A DNA stretch of 64,000 nt from Streptomyces buecherae. Its GTDB lineage: Bacteria > Actinomycetota > Actinomycetes > Streptomycetales > Streptomycetaceae. Position numbers and translations under genes: made by a program. Numbering within the stretch: the stretch's first letter is position 1; the number at the start of each line of letters is the position of its first letter. The stretch lies in assembly GCF_014295035.1 (NCBI RefSeq), contig NZ_CP060404.1, forward strand, positions 2,878,501 to 2,942,500. The letters run 5' to 3'. Below, piece by piece: positions 23,559 through 32,367 of the stretch. A model generated the notes under the pieces. The model saw only the letters and a list, made by a program, of their open reading frames with translations, was not told the DNA's origin and did not search any database.

Positions 23559-25475
23559 GTGGTCCCGCGCCATCCGGCCCGTCCCCGGTCGGCCAAGTAC
23601 CCGGTGCGGTACGACCCCCTTCGCCGCCTCGCGCCGCGTCTCACAGAAGAGGCAAGCATCCTGTCTACGTTTAGAGAACTCGGGATTCTCCCCGAGACCG
23701 CCGAGGCCCTCGAGGCCGTCGGCATCACGTCCCCCTTCCCCATCCAGGAGATGACGCTCCCGGTGGCCCTCAGCGGCTCCGACGTCATCGGCCAGGCCAA
23801 GACCGGCACCGGCAAGACGCTCGGCTTCGGTCTCCCCCTGTTGGAGCGGGTCACCGTGCCCGCCGACGTCGAGGCCGGCCGGGCCACGCCCGACCAGCTC
23901 TCCGACGCCCCGCAGGCGCTCGTGGTCGTCCCCACCCGCGAGCTGTGCCAGCAGGTCACCAACGACCTGCTGACCGCCGGCAAGGTACGGAACGTGCGCG
24001 TCCTGTCGATCTACGGCGGCCGGGCCTACGAGCCCCAGGTCGAGGCGCTCAGGAAGGGCGTCGACGTGATCGTCGGCACCCCGGGCCGCCTGCTCGACCT
24101 GGCCGGACAGAAGAAGCTGGACCTCTCCAAGATCCGCGGCCTCGTCCTCGACGAGGCCGACGAGATGTTGGACCTGGGCTTCCTGCCCGACGTCGAGAAG
24201 ATCATCCAGTTCCTGCCGGCACGTCGGCAGACCATGCTGTTCTCGGCCACCATGCCGGGCGCGGTGATCTCACTCGCGCGCCGCTACATGTCGCAGCCCA
24301 CGCACATCAGCGCCACCTCGCCGGACGACGCGGGCCAGACGGTCGCCAACATCACGCAGCACGTCTTCCGCGCCCACTCCATGGACAAGCCGGAGCTGGT
24401 CTCGCGCATCCTGCAGGCCGACGGCCGCGGTCTGGCGATGATCTTCTGCCGTACCAAGCGCACCGCCGCCGACATCGCCGAGCAGCTCGCGCGCCGGGGC
24501 TTCGCCTCCGGTGCCGTCCACGGCGACCTCGGCCAGGGCGCGCGCGAGCAGGCGCTGCGCGCCTTCCGCAACGGCAAGGTCGACGTCCTGGTCTGCACCG
24601 ACGTCGCGGCCCGCGGCATCGACGTCGAGGGCGTGACCCACGTCGTCAACTACCAGTCCCCCGAGGACGAGAAGACCTACCTGCACCGCATCGGCCGCAC
24701 CGGTCGCGCGGGCAACTCGGGCATCGCGATCACCCTGGTGGACTGGGACGACATCCCCCGCTGGAAGCTGATCAACAAGGCGCTCGACCTGCCGTTCGAC
24801 GAGCCCGAGGAGACGTACTCCACCTCGGAGCACCTCTACGAGCTGCTGTCCATCCCGACCGGTACCAAGGGCATACTGCCGCGAGCCGAGCGCACCAGGG
24901 CCGGCCTCGCCGCCGAGGAGGTCGAGGACCTCGGCGAGACCGGCGGCCGGGCCGCGCGTGGTCGCAAGCCCGCCGCCGCCCCGGTGGAGCGCGAGCGCCC
25001 GGCGCGTACCCGCCCGCCGCGCCAGCGCCGGCGCACCCGCGGCGGCCAGGACCTGGACGGCACGGCCGACGCCGCGACGGCCACCACCGAGGCCACGACC
25101 CCGACCACGGCCAAGGCCAGCGACGCGCTGGACGCGGCCGACGGCACCGCCGCCACCGCCGAGCCGGGCGTCGCGCGCCAGCCGCGCCGCCGCCGGCGCA
25201 CCCGCTCCGGGGCCGCCGAGGCCAAGCCGGTGACGGACGTCGCGTCCGAGGCCGGCGCGCCCGCCAGCGCCGCTGACGCCGAGGCCAGCGCCCCGGCGAA
25301 GCGGTCGCGCCCGGCCCGCAAGTCCGCCGCGGCCCGTACCGCCACGGTCGCCACCGGCGAGGCCGGCGCGCACGAGGCGGGTGGCGCCGAGGCCGGCGAG
25401 GCTTCGGCCAAGCCGCGCCGCCGCCGTACCCGCAGCCGCACCGCGGCCGGCTCCGAGGCCACTCAGGAGAGCTGA
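23559..25475 (+). CDS. DEAD-box ATP-dependent RNA helicase with basic C-terminal tail
   Basis: 638 aa. Ordered motifs: Q motif FPIQEMT, Walker A AKTGTGKT (about 78-85), PTREL, TPGR, DEAD, SAT, and HRIGRTGR near residue 370. The 210-residue tail is Ala/Thr-rich with three RRRRTR-type basic clusters, an RNA-binding tail like other actinobacterial RhlE-type helicases. The start is unsure. GTG 23559 has GGAGG only 2 nt before it, while relatives begin STFRELG, which here follows ATC CTG (about 23659) after AGAGG. A CTG start or an unlisted upstream start are both possible. Confidence 0.88.
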   Translation: MVPRHPARPRSAKYPVRYDPLRRLAPRLTEEASILSTFRELGILPETAEALEAVGITSPFPIQEMTLPVALSGSDVIGQAKTGTGKTLGFGLPLLERVTVPADVEAGRATPDQLSDAPQALVVVPTRELCQQVTNDLLTAGKVRNVRVLSIYGGRAYEPQVEALRKGVDVIVGTPGRLLDLAGQKKLDLSKIRGLVLDEADEMLDLGFLPDVEKIIQFLPARRQTMLFSATMPGAVISLARRYMSQPTHISATSPDDAGQTVANITQHVFRAHSMDKPELVSRILQADGRGLAMIFCRTKRTAADIAEQLARRGFASGAVHGDLGQGAREQALRAFRNGKVDVLVCTDVAARGIDVEGVTHVVNYQSPEDEKTYLHRIGRTGRAGNSGIAITLVDWDDIPRWKLINKALDLPFDEPEETYSTSEHLYELLSIPTGTKGILPRAERTRAGLAAEEVEDLGETGGRAARGRKPAAAPVERERPARTRPPRQRRRTRGGQDLDGTADAATATTEATTPTTAKASDALDAADGTAATAEPGVARQPRRRRRTRSGAAEAKPVTDVASEAGAPASAADAEASAPAKRSRPARKSAAARTATVATGEAGAHEAGGAEAGEASAKPRRRRTRSRTAAGSEATQES

Positions 25476-25500
25476 CCCGCGCCGCCCAGCACGGCACCGA

Positions 25501-25545
25501 GGCCGAGGGCCCGACGACGCCACCCAGCGTCTCGGGCCCTCGGCC
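25501..25545 (+). terminator. Terminator of the helicase gene
   Basis: Perfect 14-bp stem GGCCGAGGGCCCGA / TCGGGCCCTCGGCC, 17-nt loop, 26 nt after the stop codon. Confidence 0.75.
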
Positions 25546-25729
25546 TTCGCGCTGCCCGCGCGCCCACCCCGCGCCCGGCCGGCCAGCCCGGGCCGCCACC
25601 CCGCCCCGGCGCCGCGCCCCGGGCGCGCGGGGAACGGCGGGCGCCGGGGCGCCCGCGGCGGGTCGAACGCCTGGCGACGAGCCCGTTGCCGGCCGGCCGA
25701 CGTCGCCGCCTCGGGTTAGCCTCGACCGC

Positions 25730-26650
25730 ATGAGCAGGCCGCCCCACCTCGACCTCCCGCCGCGCGCCCAGGCGTACGCCCTCCCCACCGAGCGGGGCGC
25801 CTTCGCCGTGCACGACGCGCTCCCCGAGGGGGCCACGGTCGGGACCGCGCTGCTGTTGCCGGGCTTCACCGGCAGCAAGGAGGACTTCATCACGCTGCTC
25901 GCGCCGCTGAGCGAGGCCGGGTTCCGGGTGGTGGCCGTGGACGGCCGCGGGCAGCACGAGAGCGACGGCCCGGCCGACGAGTCGGCGTACGCGCGCGCGG
26001 AGTTGGTCCGGGACGTGCTCGCGCAGGCCGCGGCGGTCGGCGACGGCCGCCCCGTACACCTGCTCGGACACTCGCTGGGCGGCCTCATCGCCCGCTCCGC
26101 GGTGCTGCGCGAACCGGCCGCGTTCGCCTCGCTCACGCTGATGAGCGTGGGCCCTGGCGCCGTGGCCGAGAGCCAGCAGGCCAGGTTGCGGCTGCTGACC
26201 GAGGCGCTGGCGGCGTGGGAGATGCCCGAGGTGTGGCGGGCGATGCGGCAGCTCGACCCGCCGGAGGCCGCCGACGCGAGCGAGCCGGCGGTCGTACGGG
26301 AGTTCCTCCAGCGCCGCTGGCTGGCCACGCGCCGGGAGCAACTGACGTGCACCGCACGGCAGTTGATGACCGAGGAGGACCGCGTGGCGGAGCTGGCCGA
26401 GGTGGCGTTGCCGATGCACGTGCTGTCCGGCGCCGTCGACTACGTCTGGCCCGTGTCGCGGATGGACGCGATGGCGGCCAGGCTCGGGGCCCACCGCACC
26501 GTGATCGCCGGCGCGGAGCACTCGCCCGCGGTGGACCGGCCGGCCGAGACGGCCCGCGCCCTGATCGCCTTCTGGCGCGCGGCGGGCCCGCGCCCCGGCG
26601 ACCGCGCGCCGGGCACCGCCCGGCCGAGCCCGCGCACGCCCGCGCCCTGA
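25730..26650 (+). CDS. Alpha/beta hydrolase
   Basis: 306 aa. Nucleophile elbow GHSLGG (about residue 113), oxyanion segment LLPGFTGSKEDF, acid region GAVDYVWPVSR and His in GAEHSPAVDRP. It shares fold but little sequence with the hydrolase at 19 kb. No Shine-Dalgarno; TAGCCT ten nt upstream suggests a nearly leaderless mRNA. Substrate unknown. Confidence 0.82.
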   Translation: MSRPPHLDLPPRAQAYALPTERGAFAVHDALPEGATVGTALLLPGFTGSKEDFITLLAPLSEAGFRVVAVDGRGQHESDGPADESAYARAELVRDVLAQAAAVGDGRPVHLLGHSLGGLIARSAVLREPAAFASLTLMSVGPGAVAESQQARLRLLTEALAAWEMPEVWRAMRQLDPPEAADASEPAVVREFLQRRWLATRREQLTCTARQLMTEEDRVAELAEVALPMHVLSGAVDYVWPVSRMDAMAARLGAHRTVIAGAEHSPAVDRPAETARALIAFWRAAGPRPGDRAPGTARPSPRTPAP

Positions 26651-26839
26651 GCGGCCCGCGACCCGACTGCCAATCCGCCAATATTCCCGCTCTGACCAGC
26701 GGAAATCCGTCGCCACCAGGGCCTGACCGCGACGGTTGCGGACGGCGGTCCCGGCAGGTCACGCTTCATGACGCTCCGTGTACCGCGGGGTTACAGGACT
26801 CGTCGTCCCCGATGACCCGGTAGAAAGCGAGAGGTCCCG

Positions 26840-27877
26840 ATGCGGGCAGCGTTCATGTACGAGGCCGGAGACCTGCGTGTCCTGGACGCGCCGGACCCGG
26901 TGATCGAGCAGCCAACCGACGCGGTCGTGCGCATCCTGCGCTCCTGCGTGTGCGGCACCGACCTGCACCCCTACCACTCCATGACCACCGACGAGGCGCC
27001 CCGGGCGATGGGCCACGAGTTCATCGGCCTCGTCGAGGAACTCGGCTCCGAGGTCTCCGGCTTCCGCCGCGGCGACCTGGTGGTCTCCCCGTTCTTCTTC
27101 GCCGACAACACCTGCGAGTACTGCCGCGCCGGTCTGCACACCGCCTGCCCGAACGGCGGCTGGTACAGCGCGGACGGCATGGGCGGCGCCCAGGCCGAGG
27201 CCGTGCGCGTCCCGCAGGCCCAGGGCACGCTGGTGAGGCTGCCGGCCGACGCGGACGACGCGCTGCTCTCGTCGCTGCTGACCCTCGCCGACGTGTACGG
27301 CACCGGCTACCACGCCGCCAAGCAGGCCGGCGTGCGCCCCGGCGACGCGGTCACGGTGATCGGCGACGGCGCGGTCGGCCTGCTCGCCGTCCTGTCGGCC
27401 AGGCAACTCGGCGCGGAGCGGATCATCCTGATGGGCCGCCACAAGGACCGCACCGACATCGGCCGCCTCTTCGGCGCCACCGACGTCGTCCCCGAGCGCG
27501 GCGAGGAGGGCATCGCCACGGTCCGCGAGCTGACCGGCGGCCACGGAACGCGCGCCGTCCTGGAGGCCGTCGGGCACCTGCCGGCGTACGAGATGGCCGT
27601 CGGCGCCGTGCGCGCCGGCGGCGTGATCAGCCGGGTCGGCGTGCCGCAGTACGAGCAGGCGCCGATCGGCTTCGACAGCCTGTTCGGCGCGAACGTCACG
27701 CTGACCGGCGGGCCCGCGCCGGTGCGCGCCTACATCGACGCGCTGCTGCCCGGCGTGCTGGACGGCACGGTCGACCCCGGCCGCGTCTTCGACCGCACCC
27801 TGTCTCTTGAGGAGACCCCCGAGGGGTACCGGGCGATGGACCGGCGCGAGGCGCTGAAGGTCATGATCACCCTCTGA
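26840..27877 (+). CDS. Zinc-dependent alcohol dehydrogenase
   Basis: 345-aa medium-chain dehydrogenase. Catalytic zinc ligands in CVCGTDLHPYH and MGHEF; structural-zinc lobe keeps CEYCRAGLHTAC with one of the usual four Cys unclear; nucleotide fold VIGDGAVGLLAV around residue 170. Start ATG with GAGAGG upstream. Monocistronic. The lost or shifted fourth structural Cys is a small oddity. Confidence 0.88.
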   Translation: MRAAFMYEAGDLRVLDAPDPVIEQPTDAVVRILRSCVCGTDLHPYHSMTTDEAPRAMGHEFIGLVEELGSEVSGFRRGDLVVSPFFFADNTCEYCRAGLHTACPNGGWYSADGMGGAQAEAVRVPQAQGTLVRLPADADDALLSSLLTLADVYGTGYHAAKQAGVRPGDAVTVIGDGAVGLLAVLSARQLGAERIILMGRHKDRTDIGRLFGATDVVPERGEEGIATVRELTGGHGTRAVLEAVGHLPAYEMAVGAVRAGGVISRVGVPQYEQAPIGFDSLFGANVTLTGGPAPVRAYIDALLPGVLDGTVDPGRVFDRTLSLEETPEGYRAMDRREALKVMITL

Positions 27878-27931
27878 GCCACCGGCGCGGGCGCCGGCGC
27901 GCGGCGGCCCGCCGTGCCCACCGCGCGCGGC

Positions 27932-27959
27932 GACGGGCGCCGCACGCGCGGCGCCCGTC
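27932..27959. terminator. Bidirectional terminator between dehydrogenase and NYN gene
   Basis: Perfect 12-bp stem GACGGGCGCCGC / GCGGCGCCCGTC with ACGC loop between convergent genes. Confidence 0.75.
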
Positions 27960-27966
27960 CAGCGGG

Positions 27967-28893
27967 TCAGTACTGCGCCTGGAGGTGGTCCCAGAACCCG
28001 TCCCGTACCGCCCGGCGCAGGTCGGCGTGGGCCCGCAGCGAGAGCTGGAGCAGCGCCTCGGCCTCGATGAGCAGTTCCTGATCGACCGAGCCCGGCAGGT
28101 AGGGGTGGCCGGGCAGCAGGTCGGCGAGGGTGCCCCGGCCACGGCTGGCCAGCCACTGCGCGGCCACCTGCGCCCCGACGAAGCGCACGTCCTCGCGGCT
28201 GGGCAGGTGGCCGGGACCCGCCTCGCCGGAGAGGTCCGTGACCACGGCCCGGCGCATCACGTACGGCTTGCAGAACTCCAGGTCGAAGGTGCGCTGGCTG
28301 TCGACCTCCCAGAGCAGCGGCTCGGCCTGGTTGCGGCCGGTGGCCGCCTCGATGCCCCACAGGTGGACGCGCGCCCCGTAGCCCTGGGCCGCTTCCACCG
28401 CCGAGACCAGGTCCTCGTCGCCGCCGACGAGCACGGCGTCGCCGATCGCCCGGTGGCGGGCGAGGGACTCCAGGTCGGTGCGGATCAGCGAGTCGACGCC
28501 CTTCTGCTGGTTGTTGGCGTTGAGGTTGCCGAGCCTGACCTTGACGTCGGGCAGCTCGGCGATGCGCTGCTGCTCGGTGGTGTGGATGCGCCGGCGCGCC
28601 CCGTCGTACCAGTACACCCGCAGCAGCCGGCTGTCCGGGAAGATCGTGCGGGCCCGGTCGATGTACGCCTCGATCAGCCCCTCGGTGTCCAGCTCGAAGG
28701 TCCTGCGGTCCTCGGTGCCGGTGACCAGCCGGCCGGCCGCCGCGTACACGTACCCGGCGTCCACGAAGATCGCGTGGGTGGAGGGTGTCGTGGCGACCTC
28801 GGCCAGCACCCGCTGGAGCAGTTCGTTGGTGCGCTCGATCCCCGCGGCGATCGCAGCCAGGTCGGCCCCGCCCGGGGGCTCGACGTCATGCAT
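27967..28893 (-). CDS. NYN-domain (PIN-like) putative RNase
   Basis: 308 aa. N-terminal helical segment, then a NYN domain with the expected acidic residues: FVDAGYVY (about residue 45), KGVDSLIRTDLE and VGGDEDLVSAV. These coordinate metal in RNA-cleaving PIN-fold enzymes; RNA cleavage is inferred. C-terminal helical region of about 110 residues. ATG at 28893 chosen because AAGGGG lies 5-6 nt before it. Confidence 0.82.
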   Translation of the reverse strand: MHDVEPPGGADLAAIAAGIERTNELLQRVLAEVATTPSTHAIFVDAGYVYAAAGRLVTGTEDRRTFELDTEGLIEAYIDRARTIFPDSRLLRVYWYDGARRRIHTTEQQRIAELPDVKVRLGNLNANNQQKGVDSLIRTDLESLARHRAIGDAVLVGGDEDLVSAVEAAQGYGARVHLWGIEAATGRNQAEPLLWEVDSQRTFDLEFCKPYVMRRAVVTDLSGEAGPGHLPSREDVRFVGAQVAAQWLASRGRGTLADLLPGHPYLPGSVDQELLIEAEALLQLSLRAHADLRRAVRDGFWDHLQAQY

Positions 28894-28982
28894 GGCGGCC
28901 CCTTCCGGGCCATGACGCAGCAAACACAACCACTCCTGTTACGTGCCAGTAATTAGCATGTCGAAAAATTTCCTTAGCGTAG

Positions 28983-29008
28983 GGAATGTTTGCTCGGGGC
29001 AACTCGTT
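28983..29008 (+). promoter_or_regulatory. SigR-type promoter of the 50-aa protein gene
   Basis: GGAAT, exactly 18 nt, then GTT, the same pattern as upstream of moeZ. The start codon is about 83 nt downstream. The leader in between contains a 10-bp hairpin. Confidence 0.65.
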
Positions 29009-29018
29009 GTTCCCATAG

Positions 29019-29044
29019 AACGCCTCGCAGGGTGGCGAGGCGTT
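29019..29044 (+). promoter_or_regulatory. Leader hairpin before the 50-aa protein gene
   Basis: Perfect 10-bp stem AACGCCTCGC / GCGAGGCGTT with AGGGTG loop, about 48 nt before the start codon and just after the SigR-type promoter. Could be a 5' stabiliser, attenuator or binding site. Confidence 0.5.
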
Positions 29045-29091
29045 CGACTACTCACAGTTCTCCTCAGGAGGATCAGACGAAGGGAGAAGCC

Positions 29092-29244
29092 TTGCGCTTC
29101 GAGATCATGCGCCTTGACGACATCGACGGCACCGCCGTGGAGAGCACTGTCGTGGACGCCGCCTCCGTCAACCGGATCGTGCAGCAGGCCGCCTCTGTCG
29201 GCCAGCGCATCTACATCCGTCCAGCCGACTCCGCCGCCCGGTAA
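29092..29244 (+). CDS. 50-aa conserved small protein with TTG start
   Basis: Sequence LRFEIMRLDDIDGTAVESTV... then VNRIVQQAASVGQRIYIRPAD. Start TTG, supported by GAAGGGAGAAGCC just upstream and by the typical actinobacterial N-terminus; an ATG six codons in has no ribosome-binding site. No membrane helix, no Cys. Function unknown. The gene is flanked by a SigR-type promoter and a perfect terminator, so it is a separate transcription unit. Confidence 0.8.
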   Translation: MRFEIMRLDDIDGTAVESTVVDAASVNRIVQQAASVGQRIYIRPADSAAR

Positions 29245-29281
29245 CACGACCGGTCGCCGCGCGACGACGCAGCCCATACCC

Positions 29282-29320
29282 GAGGCGCCCCCGTACCACC
29301 ACACGGTACGGGGGCGCCTC
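29282..29320 (+). terminator. Terminator of the 50-aa protein gene
   Basis: Perfect 16-bp stem GAGGCGCCCCCGTACC / GGTACGGGGGCGCCTC with a 7-nt loop, 38 nt after the stop. Confidence 0.8.
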
Positions 29321-29464
29321 ACGTCGTCGTACGCCAGCCGTCACACACCGCTCTCCCGCCACTTCCGCGCATCCGACGCGTGTCTGCGCTCCCCCGGCGC
29401 GTACGCCCGCGCATCGAGGCGCGGGCCAGGCGCTCGCCCCTGCGAACCCCCGTCCGAACGACGA

Positions 29465-29502
29465 CCGCGCCCCGACCCCGGGGACACGGGATCGGGGCGC
29501 GG
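29465..29502 (-). terminator. Terminator of the marC-family gene
   Basis: 11-bp stem CCGCGCCCCGA / TCGGGGCGCGG, 39 nt after the stop on the minus strand. Confidence 0.6.
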
Positions 29503-29540
29503 CGGTACGGGCGGCGGTACGGGTCGGCGGACCGCGAGCC

Positions 29541-30146
29541 TCAGGCCGCCTGGATGAACTGGGTGATCCCGTTCGCGATCTGCTGGACGGCGATGGCCGA
29601 GAGCATCATTCCGGCCAGCCGGGTCACCAGCACCACGCCGCCGTCCTTGATGACCCGGATGATCAGCAGCGAATAGCGCATGACCAGCCAGAGCACCACG
29701 TGCATGGCCACGATCGCGGACCACACCGAGAGCTGGCCGCCGAAGCCGTCGGCGTGCTGCACCGCCAGGATCACCGAGACGATCGCGCCCGGCCCGGCGA
29801 GCAGCGGCATGCCCAGCGGCACGAGCGCCACGTTGACGTCCTTGGTCTGGGTCGGCTCCTCGGACTTGCCGGTCAGCAGGTCGAGGGCGATGAGCAGCAG
29901 GAGCAGCCCGCCCGCGACCATCAGCGCCGGCACCGACACGTGCAGGTAGTCCAGGATCTGCTGGCCGCAGATGCCGAAGAGGGTGATGACGCTGAACGCC
30001 ACGGTCGCCGCCTGCCACGCCATCTTGCGCTGCACCTTCAGGGGGCGCCCGGAGGTCAGCCCGAGGAAGATCGGCGTGATGCCAGGGGGGTCCATGATGA
30101 CGAAGAGGGTGAGGAAGAGGGAGCCGAAGAGGGCGAAGTCGAACAC
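29541..30146 (-). CDS. MarC-family integral membrane protein
   Basis: 201 aa, six predicted membrane helices, with the family segments FVIMDPPGITPIFLGLT near the start and PLGMPLLAGPGAI in the middle. MarC-family proteins (also called UPF0056) have no settled function; they are unrelated to drug export despite the name. GTG start at 30146 chosen because AAGG lies 6 nt before it. Its leader is a long pyrimidine-rich stretch. Confidence 0.87.
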   Translation of the reverse strand: MFDFALFGSLFLTLFVIMDPPGITPIFLGLTSGRPLKVQRKMAWQAATVAFSVITLFGICGQQILDYLHVSVPALMVAGGLLLLLIALDLLTGKSEEPTQTKDVNVALVPLGMPLLAGPGAIVSVILAVQHADGFGGQLSVWSAIVAMHVVLWLVMRYSLLIIRVIKDGGVVLVTRLAGMMLSAIAVQQIANGITQFIQAA

Positions 30147-30514
30147 GATGTGCCTTGCGAGGAGAGAGCCGGGGCCTGGGACAGGCCAGGGGGCGGAGCG
30201 GATGGGACAGGGGACCGGACGAAGCGAACGGCGGGGAGACGAGCGAGGGGAAGAAGTGGGGGCGGGGGCGGCGGAAGGGGCGCCTGGCGGCGGCCGTAGC
30301 GCACCGCCGGCGGGGGCGCGGCCCCGCACACGCCGGCGGACGCGACCGCACCCGGCTCCACGGCGCGCACCGGACCGCACGCGGTCGAGCGGGGGCGTGA
30401 CGTGGCGCGGGAGGCGCGTCAGTGGGCGTGCGGCGGCCTCGGCCGGCCGGGAAGGCGGGGGCGCACCCGGCCGAAGCGCGGGTGCCGAGCGGCGGCTACG
30501 GGGCGCGGACGGGC
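30147..30514. other. 368-bp gene-free region with polypurine strand
   Basis: No gene recognised. Positions about 30156-30290 are strongly purine-biased on the plus strand (runs such as GGGGAGACGAGCGAGGGG), so the presumed marC leader RNA is pyrimidine-rich. Confidence 0.6.
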
Positions 30515-31408
30515 TCAGCCACCGGTGCCCGGCACCGGGAAGGCGCCGGTCGCACGGCGAATGATCTCGCCGTAGACCTCCGGGTCGGTGGTGTACTCGC
30601 CGAGGCGACAGGTCTTGCGGCTGCCGTGGTAGTCGCTGGAGCCGGTGGCGAGCAGCCCGAGGTCGGCGGCGAGGCCGCGCAACTGAGCCCGGGTCGGCTC
30701 GTCGTGGTCCATGTGGTCGACCTCGATGCCGTCCAGGCCCGCCGATGCCAGCTCGGCTATCGCGCTCTCGGGCACGCACTGGCCCCGCTTCAGCGCCAGC
30801 GGATGGGCGCAGACGGTGACCCCACCGGCGGCCTTGACCAGGCGGATCGCGTCGAAGGGGTCCAGCTCGTGCTTCTCGACGTACGCCCGCCCGTCGTTGG
30901 CGAGCCACTGCGGGGTGAAGGCGTCGGAGACGCTGGGCACGATGCCCAGCTCGACCATGGCCGCGGCCACGTGCGGCCGGCCGACCGCGCCGTCGCCGGC
31001 GATCCGGGCGACCTGCTCCCAGGTCACGGGCGCGCCGAGGGCGCGCAGCTTGTCCACCATGGCCCGGGCGCGCGGCACCCGGTCGTCGCGGACCAGCTCG
31101 CGCTCGCGGGCCAGCTCGGGCTCGTGCGGGTCGAAGAGGTAGGCCAGCAGGTGCAGGCTGACGCTGTCGGGCGCGTCACCGCCGTCCGCGGCGGGCCCGG
31201 GCAGTCGCAGCCGGCAGGAGAGTTCGGCGCCGGTGACCAGGGTGAGCCCGGCCGGCAGCGCCTGTCGCGCCTCGGCGTACCCGGCCACGGTGTCGTGGTC
31301 GGTCAGCGCGACGACGTCAAGACCGCTGGCCGCGGCGTTCCGTACCAGCTCAGCGGGGGTGTCCGTGCCGTCGGACGCGGTGGAGTGGGTGTGCAGGTCG
31401 ATGCGCAC
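30515..31408 (-). CDS. PHP-domain phosphoesterase (RNase AM/YciV type)
   Basis: 297 aa. Full PHP metal motifs: HTHSTASDGT at the start, TDHDTV, GAELSC, GRPHVA, CAHPL and GSSDYHG near the end. Family members hydrolyse 3',5'-nucleotide bisphosphates or trim RNA 5' ends. GTG start placed so the protein begins VRIDLHTHS, as in the family; the frame is open further upstream without a ribosome-binding site. Confidence 0.87.
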   Translation of the reverse strand: MRIDLHTHSTASDGTDTPAELVRNAAASGLDVVALTDHDTVAGYAEARQALPAGLTLVTGAELSCRLRLPGPAADGGDAPDSVSLHLLAYLFDPHEPELARERELVRDDRVPRARAMVDKLRALGAPVTWEQVARIAGDGAVGRPHVAAAMVELGIVPSVSDAFTPQWLANDGRAYVEKHELDPFDAIRLVKAAGGVTVCAHPLALKRGQCVPESAIAELASAGLDGIEVDHMDHDEPTRAQLRGLAADLGLLATGSSDYHGSRKTCRLGEYTTDPEVYGEIIRRATGAFPVPGTGG

Positions 31409-31643
31409 GACGCGGACTCCAGGGCGGTCTCGGGGGGACGACGGGGACATCTTCACTGTACCGGGGCACAGCGGCGCCTCCGCCCACACAGTCGTACGAG
31501 ACGAGCGCCTCGCGCCCACGGCCCGCCCCACGGGCGCACGAACGCGTGCGGGCCGCGTGCCCACCACGCCCTCGGGCCGACGCGCTGTCGGCTCCCCGTC
31601 ACATACGGCCGGCCCGGGCCGCGCCGCGCTGTCGCGCGCTCGC

Positions 31644-32282
31644 TCAGGACAGCACGCGCGGCGACAGCGCGCCGCACGGCAGCAGGTCCACCTCGGCGCC
31701 GGCGTCCCGCAGGTCGGTGAGGACGAACTCGTCGTAGAGCAGGACGCCGGCCTGCTCGGGCCAGACGATCACCCACAGCCACAGGCCACGGGCCTCGCCG
31801 GCGAAGACGGCGCGGTCGTCGGGCACGCCGCTCACGTGCCACAGCGGGGTGGGCCGGCCGGCGGCGTGCACCTTGGTGTGCGGGGGCTGGTCGACGCGCA
31901 TCAGGGGGCCCGGGTCGAGGCCGTCGATCCCCGCGTACCGGGCGCCGAGGCCGACCCCGAGTTCCTCCGCGACCAGCAGCATCTCGCCCGCGCCGCCCAG
32001 CGGGCCGGGGCCCGAGCAGGCCACGGCGGTGGCCCGGCCGCCGCTGCGATCGTCGCCGGCGGAGACGACGCCGGTGAACAGCCAGCCGACCGGCAGCGGC
32101 CACGGCATCCAGACCGGCACCTGGGCGCGGTTGACCACGACGGCGAGCGCCTCGACGCTCGGCGGCACGACCGGCTGGAGGGGGTGCACGGTTCCGTGCA
32201 CACCGCACTGCCAGGAGTCGGCGAACAGACCGGGCGCCCGCACCCGGCCACCGCACTTCGGGCAACTGGGTTCGCCCCTCAT
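31644..32282 (-). CDS. DUF6758 family protein
   Basis: 212 aa, unknown function, typical of Streptomyces. N-terminal zinc-ribbon-like CPKCGGRVRAPGLF...CGVHG, then a mostly beta domain with two Trp-rich strands (VPVWMPWPLP, GLWLWVIVWP). ATG (MRGEPSC) chosen by family N-terminus; TTG at 32291 with GGAGG four nt upstream is a serious alternative. Confidence 0.8.
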   Translation of the reverse strand: MRGEPSCPKCGGRVRAPGLFADSWQCGVHGTVHPLQPVVPPSVEALAVVVNRAQVPVWMPWPLPVGWLFTGVVSAGDDRSGGRATAVACSGPGPLGGAGEMLLVAEELGVGLGARYAGIDGLDPGPLMRVDQPPHTKVHAAGRPTPLWHVSGVPDDRAVFAGEARGLWLWVIVWPEQAGVLLYDEFVLTDLRDAGAEVDLLPCGALSPRVLS

Positions 32283-32367
32283 AGTCGTCAACGGTCCTCC
32301 CCCCTCGCCGCCGCGTCAAGGACGATCACCCGTCCGGCGCGACTCATCAGGGAAAACTACATGCAGC

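Noticed and set aside
23311-23573. Short minus-strand frames in the helicase leader
   Set aside because: No ribosome-binding site; leader hairpins and the -10 box on the plus strand explain the region better.
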